From: Ruminococcaceae bacterium FB2012
Lineage (GTDB): Bacteria > Bacillota > Clostridia > Oscillospirales > Ruminococcaceae
Direction: 5' to 3'
DNA: 64,000 nucleotides
NCBI GenBank assembly: GCA_900104495.1
Contig: FMXS01000017.1
Span: forward strand, 1-64,000
How positions within the stretch are numbered: the stretch's first letter is position 1; each line of letters starts with the position of its first letter. The notes below the pieces were generated by a model, which searched no databases, was not told the DNA's origin, and was given only the letters and a program-made list of their open reading frames with translations. Both the position numbers and the translations under genes were made by a program. Positions 25,789 through 35,173 of this stretch are shown piece by piece.

Positions 25789-26670
25789 TCAGTTGTCCTT
25801 GGATTCGTTGTTGTCCGATTTTTCGTACACGTCGTATTCCTCCCAGATCTGCTCCAGGCGCTCAAAATTGGCGGAAACGCGGTCGATGTCGTTTATGGAA
25901 ACAGCCACGATAAGGGCGTTTATCAGGCTCAGAGGCGCCACGAGGGAATCCACGAAGGAAGCCATATCGCTGTGGGCCAGCAGCAGTGTGTCCGCATACT
26001 GTGCCAGAGGCGAGCTGAGAGAATCGGTGAGAGCGATGACGTGTGTGCCCTTGCTCTTTGCAAACTGAAGCGCCTTGACGGTCTGACGCGAATATCTCGG
26101 GAAGGAAATGCCGATGATGACGTCCTTCTCGTCCATGTGCATTATCTGCTCGAACATCTCGCTGGTGGTGGAGCTGTGGACCAGCTTCACCTTCGGGAAG
26201 ATCAGATTGAAATAGTAGCCGAGAAAATTCGCCAGCGGCGCTGTGCTTCTTGCGGCGATGATGTAGATCGTGTCGGCGGAGGTTATCATATCCACGGCGC
26301 GGTCAAAGTCGGCCACCGAAGTTTCCTCAAGGGTCCGGCGGATCTTTTCGATGTCGAGAGAAAGCACCCGCTCCAGCACGTCGTCCCGGGTGAGGCGGTC
26401 ATACATCACCTCGATGCGCTGAACGGCGGTGAGCTTGTTGCGCATAAGCCCTTGAAGGGCTCTTTGAAGCGCGGGATAGCCGTCGTAGCCCAGCTCGGTA
26501 GCGAACCGCACCACCGTAGACTCGCTGACTCCCACCGTGGCGCCCAGACGCTGGGCGGTCATGAAGGCCGCCTTGTCGTAATGCGACAGGATGAAATTAG
26601 CGATCAGCTTATGCCCCTTTGACAGCTTGGGCAGCCTTTCGTTTATAAGTGTAAAAAGATCCTTTTCCAT
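25789..26670 (-). CDS. MurR/RpiR-family transcriptional regulator
   Basis: The 293-residue protein has an N-terminal HTH of the RpiR type (KLSKGHKLIANFILSHYDK, then GATVGVSESTVVRFATELGY) and a C-terminal SIS sugar-phosphate-binding domain (about 110-240) with IYIIAARSTAPLANFLGYY and DVIIGISFPRYSRQTVKAL. Such regulators respond to sugar phosphates, often controlling sugar or amino-sugar catabolism, but none of its neighbours is an obvious sugar gene. The ATG at 26670 follows GGGAGGA by 6 bases. It is cotranscribed between the metallo-beta-lactamase gene and the flavoprotein gene. Confidence 0.92.
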   Translation of the reverse strand: MEKDLFTLINERLPKLSKGHKLIANFILSHYDKAAFMTAQRLGATVGVSESTVVRFATELGYDGYPALQRALQGLMRNKLTAVQRIEVMYDRLTRDDVLERVLSLDIEKIRRTLEETSVADFDRAVDMITSADTIYIIAARSTAPLANFLGYYFNLIFPKVKLVHSSTTSEMFEQIMHMDEKDVIIGISFPRYSRQTVKALQFAKSKGTHVIALTDSLSSPLAQYADTLLLAHSDMASFVDSLVAPLSLINALIVAVSINDIDRVSANFERLEQIWEEYDVYEKSDNNESKDN

Positions 26671-26707
26671 AAAAAATCCTCCCACATAATACGGACGCTC
26701 CGTCCGT

Positions 26708-27589
26708 TCATTGGTCCTTTTCGGTATACACCGTCAGCTCTTTGCCGTCGGAGACAAAGGTGACTGTTCCGCTGTCCCGCGTGGTGTATATCTTATCGGT
26801 GAAGGCTTTCAGCCGCATAAGCGTCTGCTCGTGCGGGTGGCCGTAGTCGTTGGCGGCACCGCAGGAGATCACCGCAAAACGGGGCTTCACCGCTTCGAGG
26901 AAGGGCTCCGAACAGGCGCCCGAGCTGCCGTGATGTCCGGCTTTAAGCACGTCGGCGGAAAGCTCCGCGCCCTGCGCAAGCAGCTGTTTCTCTTCCTTTA
27001 TGCCGCAGTCCCCGGTGACGAGAAAGCCGTTCTCTCCGTGGGTGAGCCTTACCACCGCCGAGCAGTCGTTAAGGTCCTCCGGCAGTTCCTCGGGAAGAAA
27101 CACCGTGACGGTCAGCCCTCCCACATCAAAGCCCGCTCCCCGGGGATCTTCAAGCGCAAGGCCCTTCTCCGATGCGGCCTCTTTCAGCCGGTCATAGGGA
27201 TAGCCCTCGCCGTCCGTGTTCGGGATAAGCAGCCTGTCCACCTCAAAGGCTTCGATGATATCCGCCGCCTCGCCGATATGGTCGGAGTGGGGATGCGTAA
27301 GGATAAGGCAGTCCAGCCGGGTGATGCCGAGGCTTTTGATGTAAGAGATAACCTTGTCCCTGTCGTCGTACTCGCCGGTATCTATCAGCAGGGCGTGACC
27401 CTCCGAGAAGGCGAGAGTGCAGTCCCCTTGCCCGACGTCGATGAACCTCACCGAGGTCCCGGCATCCGCCGCCTGCGGGCGCTTGCGGAAGTCTATGGCT
27501 CCGAAGGCGGTCAGCAGCGACAGCACTAAAACGGCAGCCGCCAGCACCGCAAGAGTTATCCGGGCTTTGCGTTTTCTTGAAGGTATCAT
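26708..27589 (-). CDS. Membrane-anchored ComEC-type metallo-beta-lactamase protein
   Basis: A single N-terminal TM segment (about 10-30, ITLAVLAAAVLVLSLLTAFG) anchors a metallo-beta-lactamase domain facing outward. Metal-binding motifs are LILTHPHSDHIGEA (HxHxDH), TGDCG and KAGHHGSSGAC, the last typical of the soluble hydrolase part of ComEC/Rec2 and its stand-alone relatives. The family may act on DNA or nucleotides outside the cell, but the substrate is unproven. Its ATG overlaps the ygiQ stop by 4 bases (ATGA), so translation is coupled. Confidence 0.88.
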   Translation of the reverse strand: MIPSRKRKARITLAVLAAAVLVLSLLTAFGAIDFRKRPQAADAGTSVRFIDVGQGDCTLAFSEGHALLIDTGEYDDRDKVISYIKSLGITRLDCLILTHPHSDHIGEAADIIEAFEVDRLLIPNTDGEGYPYDRLKEAASEKGLALEDPRGAGFDVGGLTVTVFLPEELPEDLNDCSAVVRLTHGENGFLVTGDCGIKEEKQLLAQGAELSADVLKAGHHGSSGACSEPFLEAVKPRFAVISCGAANDYGHPHEQTLMRLKAFTDKIYTTRDSGTVTFVSDGKELTVYTEKDQ

Positions 27590-29481
27590 TTCTTTCTGCG
27601 GGGCTTATTGTTCCCCGGTCTGCCGCCCTTCTTGTTCTGCGGGCGGGACTTCTGCTGTCTTGCCTGTTCCTCGGCTTTCATTTTCAGATACTCCCGGTCG
27701 GGCGGGACCAGCTTGCCCTCGCCGTGGCCGATAAGGTCTTGTCTGCCCGCCTTGCAGAGAGCCGTGATTATCTTCCGGCGGTTCTCGGGACGGAAGTATT
27801 GAAGCAAAGCCCGCTGAAGCGCCTTCTCCTCCGGGGACTTGGCCACATAGACGGGTTCGAGGGTGTAAGGGTCCAGGCCGGTGTAGAACATACAGGTGGA
27901 GAGCGTTCCCGGGGTGGGATAGAAATCCTGCACCTGCTCGGGGTGGATGCGGTTCTCCTTCAAAAACAGCGCCAGTTCCACCGCGTCCTGTAACCGCGAC
28001 CCGGGATGCGAACTCATAAGGTAAGGCACAAGATACTGCTCCATGCCCTCGCGGCGGTTTATCTCGAAATAGCGCTTCTGAAAGCGCTTGTAGGCTTCGA
28101 TATGGGGCTTGCCCATTTTATCCAGCACCGCCGCGGAGCAATGCTCCGGGGCGACTTTCAGCTGTCCGCTGATGTGGTATTTTATCAGCTCCGTCAGGAA
28201 TTCCTCGCTTTTGTCCTCCATGACATAGTCATAGCGTATCCCCGAACGGATGAACACCTTCTTGACGCCCTTTATCTGCCGCAGGCGCCGAAGCAGGTGA
28301 AGATACTCGGTGTGGTCGGCTTTCAGCCCGGGACAGGGCTTCGGAGCCAAACATTTCTTTCCCTTGCAGAGCCCCGCCGTCAGCTGTTTCTCGCAGGAGG
28401 GGTGCCGGAAATTTGCGGTAGGTCCGCCCACGTCGTGGATGTAGCCCTTGAAATCCGGCAGAGTGGTAAGATATTCCGCCTCTCTGACAACGCTGTCCTC
28501 GCTTCTGACCGTGACCCGCCGTCCCTGATGAAGGGCTATGGAGCAGAAATTGCAGAAGCCGAAGCATCCCCGGTTATGGGTGATCGAAAAGCGGACCTCC
28601 TTGATGGACGGCACTCCGCCCTCGGCCTCGTAGACCGGGTGATAGGTCCGCTCGTAGGGCAGAGAGTAGACCTCGTCCAGTTCCTCGGTGGTAAGGGAAA
28701 GAGCCGGGGGGTTCTGCACAAGCATTTTATCTCCGTGGCGCTGGATCACCGTCCGCCCGTAGATCTCGTCCTGCTGATCGTACTGGATCCGGCAGGCCCG
28801 GGCGTACATTTCCTTGCTCTCGCAGACTTCCTTGTAGGACGGACACTGCACCGCACCGATGGGCGTTTCCTTCGGGTCGCAGAGATAGCAGGTCCCGCGG
28901 ACGTCCCTTATCTGTGAAACGGGCTCGCCTGCATTGAGCCTGTCCGCCAGTTCGACAATGGAATGCTCGCCCATTCCGAACATCAGAATATCGGCGCCGC
29001 TGTCAGCCAGCACCGAAGGCATGACCGTATCGTTCCAGTAATCGTAATGTGCAAATCTGCGCAGGGAAACTTCAAGCCCTCCGCAGAGGATAGGTATTTC
29101 GGGGGCGGCCTTACGGCACATCAGCGAGTAGACCGTTGCGGCTCGGTCGGGACGCTTCCCGGCCTTGTTCCCCGCGGAATAGGCGTCGTCGGAGCGTTTC
29201 TTCTTCGCAGAGGTATAATGCGCCACCATGGAGTCGATATTCCCGGCGGAGACCAGCCAGGCAAGCCTCGGCTTTCCCAGCCGAAGGAAGGCGTTGACGT
29301 CATGCCAGTCGGGCTGGGCGATGATGCCGCAGGTATAGCCGTGATGCTCCAGCACGCGGGTAATGATAGCGCACCCGAAGCTGGGATGATCCACATAGGC
29401 ATCTCCGAGGATATAGACGAAGTCAAGCTGTTCTATGCCCCGCTCTTTCATATCCTTTCTGCTTATCGGCATAAAAGCCAT
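27586..29481 (-). CDS. YgiQ-family radical SAM protein
   Basis: The 631-residue protein has the YgiQ plan: an N-terminal YgiQ domain (GDAYVDHPSFGCAIITRVLE, cobalamin-like fold) and a radical SAM core with the CxxxCxxC cluster motif NRGCFGFCNFCSIA at about residue 310, followed by a second Cys-rich stretch (CEKQLTAGLCKGKKCLAPKPC). The C-terminal tail is basic and low complexity (NKKGGRPGNNKPRRKK). Family members are widespread but their reaction is unknown. I prefer the ATG at 29481 (MAFMPISRKDMKERG), which is where the family homology begins and follows a GGGGGTGA site; a longer GTG-type start adds 18 residues. Confidence 0.9.
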   Translation of the reverse strand: MAFMPISRKDMKERGIEQLDFVYILGDAYVDHPSFGCAIITRVLEHHGYTCGIIAQPDWHDVNAFLRLGKPRLAWLVSAGNIDSMVAHYTSAKKKRSDDAYSAGNKAGKRPDRAATVYSLMCRKAAPEIPILCGGLEVSLRRFAHYDYWNDTVMPSVLADSGADILMFGMGEHSIVELADRLNAGEPVSQIRDVRGTCYLCDPKETPIGAVQCPSYKEVCESKEMYARACRIQYDQQDEIYGRTVIQRHGDKMLVQNPPALSLTTEELDEVYSLPYERTYHPVYEAEGGVPSIKEVRFSITHNRGCFGFCNFCSIALHQGRRVTVRSEDSVVREAEYLTTLPDFKGYIHDVGGPTANFRHPSCEKQLTAGLCKGKKCLAPKPCPGLKADHTEYLHLLRRLRQIKGVKKVFIRSGIRYDYVMEDKSEEFLTELIKYHISGQLKVAPEHCSAAVLDKMGKPHIEAYKRFQKRYFEINRREGMEQYLVPYLMSSHPGSRLQDAVELALFLKENRIHPEQVQDFYPTPGTLSTCMFYTGLDPYTLEPVYVAKSPEEKALQRALLQYFRPENRRKIITALCKAGRQDLIGHGEGKLVPPDREYLKMKAEEQARQQKSRPQNKKGGRPGNNKPRRKK

Positions 29482-29507
29482 ACCGTCACCCCCCGACGCC
29501 TTAACGG

Positions 29508-30095
29508 TCAGTGCAGGCCTCTCGACTGCACCCACGAATAGTAGTTGTTTATATCGTCAAGCTCATACTCATAGGAAAGCTTCGGCTCGAAGCTCTGCAC
29601 AAGCATGTACGCTTCTTCAAGCACCTGCTCTTTTGTCCTGCCCGAGACATCCAGGCTCACTTCATTCGGGAGCATCGGGCGGGCAAGATGCTTCTTCGCA
29701 ATGCTCTCTGCCATTTCGGGATCGTACAGGCCGCCCTCGTTATCGCGGCGGTGATCCATCTGAGAAAGCAGCTGCCGGATATCGCTTGACACGAGCCTTA
29801 ATATCATAAAGCTCTGACCTTTGAAGATCAGCGGAAGCTCACGGGCGCGGAGGTCGTCAAAATCGAGTATCACGATATTGTGAAACCCGAGACCTCTGAA
29901 ATACTCCGCCTGTCTGAGCAGACAGCCCCAGCAGACCTGCTCCTCGCAGATGCCTGCATCTTTGACGAAGGGCGGTATCTCAAATTCGGGGACGGCATTC
30001 TGCTCGATATACGCCCCGCCCAGCTTTTTGTAAAGCTCTTTGGCAAGCGTTGTCTTGCCGACGGCGGGTGCGCCGATGATAAATATGAAATCCAT
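29508..30095 (-). CDS. P-loop NTPase / kinase-like protein
   Basis: The 195-residue cytoplasmic protein starts MDFIFIIGAPAVGKTTLAKEL with a clear Walker A motif (GAPAVGKTT), and residues NIVILDFDDLRARELP could be the Walker B region. It resembles small AAA or adenylate-kinase-like phosphotransferases found singly in Firmicutes; the substrate is unknown. It begins 6 bases after the ftsK stop and ends 26 bases before ygiQ, so it is a member of the uppP operon. Confidence 0.8.
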   Translation of the reverse strand: MDFIFIIGAPAVGKTTLAKELYKKLGGAYIEQNAVPEFEIPPFVKDAGICEEQVCWGCLLRQAEYFRGLGFHNIVILDFDDLRARELPLIFKGQSFMILRLVSSDIRQLLSQMDHRRDNEGGLYDPEMAESIAKKHLARPMLPNEVSLDVSGRTKEQVLEEAYMLVQSFEPKLSYEYELDDINNYYSWVQSRGLH

Positions 30096-30101
30096 ACCGA
30101 C

Positions 30102-32849
30102 TTACGATCTTCCTTGCCTTTCGTACCATTCTTCCTTGGAAATATTGATCTTGCGGGGCTTGGCTCCTTCCTGGGGGCCGATGATGCCCATTTCCTCCAG
30201 GTCGTCCATTATACGGGCGGCACGTGGGAAGCCCAGCTTCAGTTTCCTTTGGAGGAAGGCCGTGGAAGCGTTACCCGACTCGACGATCACGGTGATCGCC
30301 TGGTTTATCAGATCGTCGTCGGGGTTGACGGTTATGTCATCGACAGAAACGGAGTTCTTGTTCTTGGACTGCTCGATGTCGCTCTGACGGCGCTCCACAT
30401 CGTGGATGATCTCCTCGTCGTAGCCGGTCTCGCCGCTGGCCTCGACTTCGTTTTTGAGGAACTTCACCACGCTCCTGATCTCCCCCGTAGAGGCAAATCC
30501 GCTCTGTATACGCAAAGGCTTGGGGAAGCCTATGGGCTTGTAAAGCAGGTCGCCGCGGCCGAGAAGGTTCTCGGCGCCGATCTCGTCCAGGATAACGCGG
30601 GAGTCAACGTTGGAAGACACCGAAAGCGCGGTGCGGCTGGGGATGTTGGCCTTGATAAGTCCCGTGATAACGTCGGTACGCGGGGACTGGGTGGCGATCA
30701 GCATATGCATACCCGCGGCACGGGCAAGCTGAGCCAGTCTCATAACGCTTTCCTCCACCTCGCTCTTGGCGGCCAGCATCAGATCGGCGAACTCGTCGAT
30801 GATGATGACGATATAGTGGAGCTTCTTGTATTCAAGTTCGGGATTGTCGTCCACGAACTCGTTGAAGTCCTCGATGTTCTTCACGCCGTTGGCCTCAAAC
30901 AGCCTGTATCGGCGGTCCATTTCGTTGACGGCCCAGCCCAGGGCTCCTGCGGCCTTCATGGGGTCGGTGACCACGGGTATCAGCAGGTGAGGGATGCCGT
31001 TGTAGACCGGGAACTCCACCTTCTTCGGGTCGATAAGTATCAGCTTGACCTCGTCGGGACCGGCGTGATAGAGTATGTTCAGTATTATGGAATTGGTGAA
31101 CACGGATTTACCGGAGCCGGTAGTTCCCGCGATAAGCATATGGGGCATGGAGGCGATGTCGCCCATGACGATATTGCCGTCGATGTCCTTGCCCACGGCA
31201 AAGGCCAGCTTGCTTTTGGCCTTACGGTAAACGTCGCTGTCGATCAGCTCCCGGAGGGAAACGCTGTCGCGGTGGAGATTCGGCACCTCAACGCCTATCG
31301 CCGCCTTGTTGGGTATGGGCGCGATGCGCACTCCGCTGGTGGCAAGGTTCAGCGTAATGTCCTTGGCGCGGTTCTCGATCTTGGTGACGGAAACTCCCCT
31401 GCCGGGCTCCAGCTCGTAGCGGGTAACGGAGGGGCCCCGGCTGATGCCTACCAGCGTGGTCTTGATGCCGAAGTCCTCAAGGGTCTGCACCAGTTTCAGC
31501 GACTTATCGGAGATCTCCCGCTGAATTTCCTCGGGAGTAGCTTGATTTTTTGCATATTTCAGTATATCCACCGGGGGATAGGTATAGACAGGGATAGTCG
31601 AATCCTGCTTGACCATTGAGGTCTGGCCGTTTTGGTCAACATAGACCTCGGCGGGCTTTTCGGCAGGCTTCTTGGGAGCGGGCTTCTCCTCCGGGGCCGC
31701 CGGCTTTTCGTAGGGCTCGTCGTCGCCGAAGAGTTTGTCGTAGATCTTCTCCTTGTCGGGATCGGGCTTGTCCGTTTTGGGAGCGGGCTTTTTATCCTCG
31801 GCAGGCAGTTTGGACTTGTCCTCCGGGAGGTCCCACACCGGGCCTCTGCCGAATTTGGGCAGACTGATCTCGGGGCGGTTCTGATTGTTTTTCAGCTTTT
31901 CCTCCCGCTCCTGCTCGGCGGCGATAAGCTCGGCCTCGGTGGGCTGGGAACTCATGCTTACGGTCTCCTCGATCAGCTTGTCGATGTCCGTTTTGGGCGG
32001 CTCGGTATCCTTATCGGGAGTCGGGTCGTAGGGCGTGGGATCCTTGGGCTTTTTAGTGGTCTTGGATCTTGCCTTCTTCTCGGTCTCCTCGTCGCGGTAA
32101 TACTTGGCGATGTCCACGCGGGGCTTTTCCTGGGTCCTTGCACGTTCCGCCTCCTCGGCGGCTTCGCGCTCGGCCCGCTGGCGGAGCTTTTCCTCGTGGG
32201 CGGCGGCTCTGTCGGCCCTGTCCTCGCTGACGGCCTTATATCCGCTGACAAAGGGCTTGGAGAAGGCTCTGAAAAGCTGAGGAAGGGTTATGTTCGTAAG
32301 CAGCATTATAAACGTAAAGTCCAGCAGCAGCACGATTATCGCGGCTCCCACCTTGCCGAACACGGCAAGCAGGGGCCAGCCCACGGGAGCTGCCGCAACT
32401 CCGCCTCCCGCGAGAGCCGTACCTCCGCTGTAAAGAAAGGCTATCTTCTTGCCGAAGGTGCTGCCCACGATAGGCTGACCGAAGAATATCTGCGCTGTGG
32501 CGCTGAGCAATATCATCAGAACGAGGCCCTGTATCACCCGGGCCACCACTGCGCTCTGTTTCTTATCGGAGGCGATCTGCAAAGCCACATAGATCATCAG
32601 CGGCCCCGCCAAAAATACCGAGATGCCGAAAATGCCCCGGTTGGCAATGAACATCTTGTTCCAGAAGCCGTCGCCGCTGACAAAGGTCAGCAGCAGCTCC
32701 GCCACCCCGAGGAAAAACAGTATATAGCTCCAGAAGCGCCGTGTTTCGCGGCTTTTTTTCTCCGCAGTCTGAGTAGTCTTAGCGGCAGGCTTTTTCGCGG
32801 GAGCTTTCTTTTTTGTGCTTGTGCGGCTTGAACCTTTAGCCGTAGCCAT
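30102..32849 (-). CDS. FtsK/SpoIIIE-family DNA translocase
   Basis: This 915-residue ATPase pumps chromosomal DNA through the division or sporulation septum. After a basic Ala/Lys head (1-40) there are four TM segments in residues about 42-200, a long charged Pro/Lys/Glu linker (about 215-440), then the motor: alpha/beta domains with LMIAGTTGSGKSVFTNS-type Walker A (LIAGTTGSGKSVFT, about 572), VIIIDEFADLMLA Walker B, RAAGMHMLIATQSP, and the C-terminal gamma winged-helix (QRKLKLGFPRAARIMDDLEEMG) that reads KOPS/SRS signals. The presence of spoIIA and gpr suggests a sporulation role as well as division. It follows uppP by 24 bases. Confidence 0.95.
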   Translation of the reverse strand: MATAKGSSRTSTKKKAPAKKPAAKTTQTAEKKSRETRRFWSYILFFLGVAELLLTFVSGDGFWNKMFIANRGIFGISVFLAGPLMIYVALQIASDKKQSAVVARVIQGLVLMILLSATAQIFFGQPIVGSTFGKKIAFLYSGGTALAGGGVAAAPVGWPLLAVFGKVGAAIIVLLLDFTFIMLLTNITLPQLFRAFSKPFVSGYKAVSEDRADRAAAHEEKLRQRAEREAAEEAERARTQEKPRVDIAKYYRDEETEKKARSKTTKKPKDPTPYDPTPDKDTEPPKTDIDKLIEETVSMSSQPTEAELIAAEQEREEKLKNNQNRPEISLPKFGRGPVWDLPEDKSKLPAEDKKPAPKTDKPDPDKEKIYDKLFGDDEPYEKPAAPEEKPAPKKPAEKPAEVYVDQNGQTSMVKQDSTIPVYTYPPVDILKYAKNQATPEEIQREISDKSLKLVQTLEDFGIKTTLVGISRGPSVTRYELEPGRGVSVTKIENRAKDITLNLATSGVRIAPIPNKAAIGVEVPNLHRDSVSLRELIDSDVYRKAKSKLAFAVGKDIDGNIVMGDIASMPHMLIAGTTGSGKSVFTNSIILNILYHAGPDEVKLILIDPKKVEFPVYNGIPHLLIPVVTDPMKAAGALGWAVNEMDRRYRLFEANGVKNIEDFNEFVDDNPELEYKKLHYIVIIIDEFADLMLAAKSEVEESVMRLAQLARAAGMHMLIATQSPRTDVITGLIKANIPSRTALSVSSNVDSRVILDEIGAENLLGRGDLLYKPIGFPKPLRIQSGFASTGEIRSVVKFLKNEVEASGETGYDEEIIHDVERRQSDIEQSKNKNSVSVDDITVNPDDDLINQAITVIVESGNASTAFLQRKLKLGFPRAARIMDDLEEMGIIGPQEGAKPRKINISKEEWYERQGRS

Positions 32850-32873
32850 TATTATCTTTCACCTCGTAAATTA

Positions 32874-33737
32874 TTAACCGAAGACTATCGCGTGTCCGAT
32901 GATCTTTTCAATGATAGCAATAAGTATCACCAGCACCCCGAGGATGCCCGTGTAATACGCAAAGACCTTGAACCTGTCGGTCTTGACCAGCCAGCTTACC
33001 GTTTTGATCGCAGCCAGCCCCACAAGGGCCGCAACCACAAATCCCACGAGGCAGCTGCCCCATTCGATCTCCTGTGTGGACTTCACGGCGTCCTTCAGTT
33101 CCTTCAGGCAGCCGATCATTATAACGGGGATGCCGAGGATGAAGGAATACTCCACGCAGGTCTCGCGGGTCATGCCGCTGAACAGTCCTGCGGAGATAGT
33201 TGAGCCCGAACGGGAAACGCCCGGGAGCATTGCAATGCCCTGCATAAAACCTATGGTCAGCGAATCCTTGACCTCGATGCCCTCGGCGGTCTTGCTGCCC
33301 TTGGTGCATCTGTCCGACATAAAGAGTATCACCGAAGTATAGAGGAAGCAGATGCCCTCCGCAAGAATGCTCGTATCCTCGGAGAAATGCTCGAACCAGC
33401 CGAGGAAGGGGGCAAAGGGGAGCAGGCAGCAGCAGGAGAAGAAGATCATCACGATCATTCGGCGGTTGCCGTTCATCTCGCTCCACTTGAACTTCCCGTG
33501 GAAAATATCCTTAAACAGCGCACCCAGTTCCTTTATCATCGCCCAGATACGCACTCTGAACACAAAGAACACCGCTGCAAGAGTACCCATATGAAGCACG
33601 GCGGAGAAGAAAAGCGCTCCCTCGCCGCTGTTTCCCGTGAAATGCTGATAAAGCGAAAGGTGTCCCGAACTGGACACGGGCAGGAACTCCGTGAGCCCTT
33701 GTATGATCGCCTGCATGACCGCATTGAAAAATCCCAT
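32874..33737 (-). CDS. uppP: Undecaprenyl-diphosphatase
   Basis: UppP (BacA) removes a phosphate from undecaprenyl diphosphate to recycle the cell-wall lipid carrier and gives bacitracin tolerance. The 287-residue protein has eight or so TM segments and both family motifs: IIQGLTEFLPVSSSGH near residue 12-26 and LPGVSRSGSTISAGL near residue 175-190. It is the first gene of the leftward operon, with a consensus promoter 105 bases upstream. Confidence 0.95.
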   Translation of the reverse strand: MGFFNAVMQAIIQGLTEFLPVSSSGHLSLYQHFTGNSGEGALFFSAVLHMGTLAAVFFVFRVRIWAMIKELGALFKDIFHGKFKWSEMNGNRRMIVMIFFSCCCLLPFAPFLGWFEHFSEDTSILAEGICFLYTSVILFMSDRCTKGSKTAEGIEVKDSLTIGFMQGIAMLPGVSRSGSTISAGLFSGMTRETCVEYSFILGIPVIMIGCLKELKDAVKSTQEIEWGSCLVGFVVAALVGLAAIKTVSWLVKTDRFKVFAYYTGILGVLVILIAIIEKIIGHAIVFG

Positions 33738-33843
33738 TTATCCGATCTCCTTCCCGGAATGATACGAATGCCCTGCCGCAAGGCGTCAAATGCAGGAAAT
33801 CATTCATATTTTACCGATGTAGCTTTATTTAATCATACCTTAT

Positions 33844-33872
33844 ATAATAACACAATAATCATATTCTGTCAA
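33844..33872 (-). promoter_or_regulatory. Promoter of the uppP operon
   Basis: Minus-strand TTGACA (33867-33872) and TATTAT (33844-33849) with a 17-base spacer. It is the only strong promoter seen for the seven genes from uppP to the flavoprotein. Confidence 0.85.
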
Positions 33873-33888
33873 CCGCTTTAACAAACAA

Positions 33889-33917
33889 AATGCAGGATTC
33901 TTTTCAAATCCTGCATT
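33889..33917 (-). terminator. Terminator of the 33949-35064 lipoprotein gene
   Basis: Stem AATGCAGGATT / AATCCTGCATT with a 7-base loop; on the minus strand it is followed by TTGTTTG. It separates the lipoprotein gene from the uppP promoter. Confidence 0.75.
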
Positions 33918-33948
33918 GTGCCGTCCGCGGCTGCGGACATCAAAAAAA

Positions 33949-35064
33949 TCATTCTTCGCTGTTCACGGACTCCGTTTCCGCACCCGGGGCGGCGGCATAC
34001 TCCTTGCCTGCCACCTCCGCGACCCAGTTGACAAGGTCCACAAATGTATCCTTTGGATAGAGGGTGAAGAAGCGGTTGGCACTGCCGTCGGGGGCAAAAG
34101 ACTCTGTAAGGCAGAAGCCGTCGGGGGACATGGTGAAGATCTTCTTATCGCCGATATTCAGTCCGCTTTCGATGCGGATGTAGTCCATAGCCTCGTCTTT
34201 GCCGGGCTTGACGGACATGGTCTCGGCGCCGAAGCTCTGTATCATTTTTTGAAGCTCGGTATGGTCGTCGCCGTCAAGGACGTAGCATTTGCCGAATTCC
34301 CCGCCGATCTTGAAGCTGATCTGGGCATAGGGCGCTTCGCAGACGGTGATGTTCAGATAATCGTCCAGGACGAGATAATAGGCTCTGCTTCCCAGCACTG
34401 CTTTGTATATCTGCGAAAAGCTCTTATCCGTCACGATCTGAGAGGGGTCCAGCTTCTCGATGCTGTCGTAAACTGCCGAATCCACCGTTCCCCGCACCGC
34501 AAGGGCGTGCTGGACGGCTGTGCTTTCGTCCACGGCGATAGCCGTGATCTCCAGCTTGAAGGCTTCCTCACGGGTGATGAAGTGTCCGAAGCCGCCGCTG
34601 ACCTGGAAATAGCTGTCACTGTCCTTTTTATTGCTCCCTTCGGGATAGGACAGAACTATCAGATCCTTTGCGGCCATTTTCGCCGAAGAGTACTTGTCGG
34701 GATTAAGTATCACGGTGCCCTGCGAGTTGAGCAGGCCCACATAATCGTCCTCGTAGAAGGTGTAGTATTCTCCGCCGAGACAGCGTTCGCAGTTGTAGTC
34801 CTTGAAAGGGTCGGTCTCGAGATAGCTCTCGGCCTCAGCGGGGTCAAAGCCCACGTTTATGACGTTTGAGAGCATATCCCCTGCCGCCCTGCTTCGGACG
34901 AACTCGGGAAAGCTGTACTCTCTGACCTCAACAGGCTGAGTCGTGACAGCGGTGGTCTGCACGGGGGGCTTTTCCTCCGGCTGGGACGAGCTGCTGACGG
35001 TCTCCTCGCAGCCGCACATCGCCAGCGCAGACACCACCAAAGCGATCATGATCCTTACGCGCAT
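33949..35064 (-). CDS. Surface lipoprotein of unknown function
   Basis: The 371-residue protein begins with a short lipoprotein signal ending at the lipobox ALAMCGC, then a Ser/Pro/Thr-rich spacer (about 20-45). The rest is soluble and mixed alpha/beta, with two Cys residues in a NCERC cluster and no motif I can name. It is predicted to be tethered on the outer face of the membrane. GGAGATG lies 7 bases before the ATG. It has its own promoter and terminator and is separate from the spoIIA operon upstream. Confidence 0.8.
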   Translation of the reverse strand: MRVRIMIALVVSALAMCGCEETVSSSSQPEEKPPVQTTAVTTQPVEVREYSFPEFVRSRAAGDMLSNVINVGFDPAEAESYLETDPFKDYNCERCLGGEYYTFYEDDYVGLLNSQGTVILNPDKYSSAKMAAKDLIVLSYPEGSNKKDSDSYFQVSGGFGHFITREEAFKLEITAIAVDESTAVQHALAVRGTVDSAVYDSIEKLDPSQIVTDKSFSQIYKAVLGSRAYYLVLDDYLNITVCEAPYAQISFKIGGEFGKCYVLDGDDHTELQKMIQSFGAETMSVKPGKDEAMDYIRIESGLNIGDKKIFTMSPDGFCLTESFAPDGSANRFFTLYPKDTFVDLVNWVAEVAGKEYAAAPGAETESVNSEE

Positions 35065-35116
35065 TGAAATGCATCTCCGTTTCCTGTTTCTCCGTTTGTT
35101 CTCTCTTTATAGAGAT

Positions 35117-35145
35117 ATTATAACACAGTCCCGCGAAGAAATCAA
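35117..35145 (-). promoter_or_regulatory. Promoter of the 33949-35064 lipoprotein gene
   Basis: Minus-strand TTGATT (35140-35145) and TATAAT (35117-35122) with a 17-base spacer, in the gap after sigF. Confidence 0.85.
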
Positions 35146-35173
35146 GAGGGAGAAAGGGGCAGTTCAGTCGGTA

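Noticed and set aside
29880..31619. 579-codon plus-strand frame opposite the kinase and ftsK genes
   Set aside because: It is antisense to the FtsK motor domain, whose Walker motifs are unmistakable.
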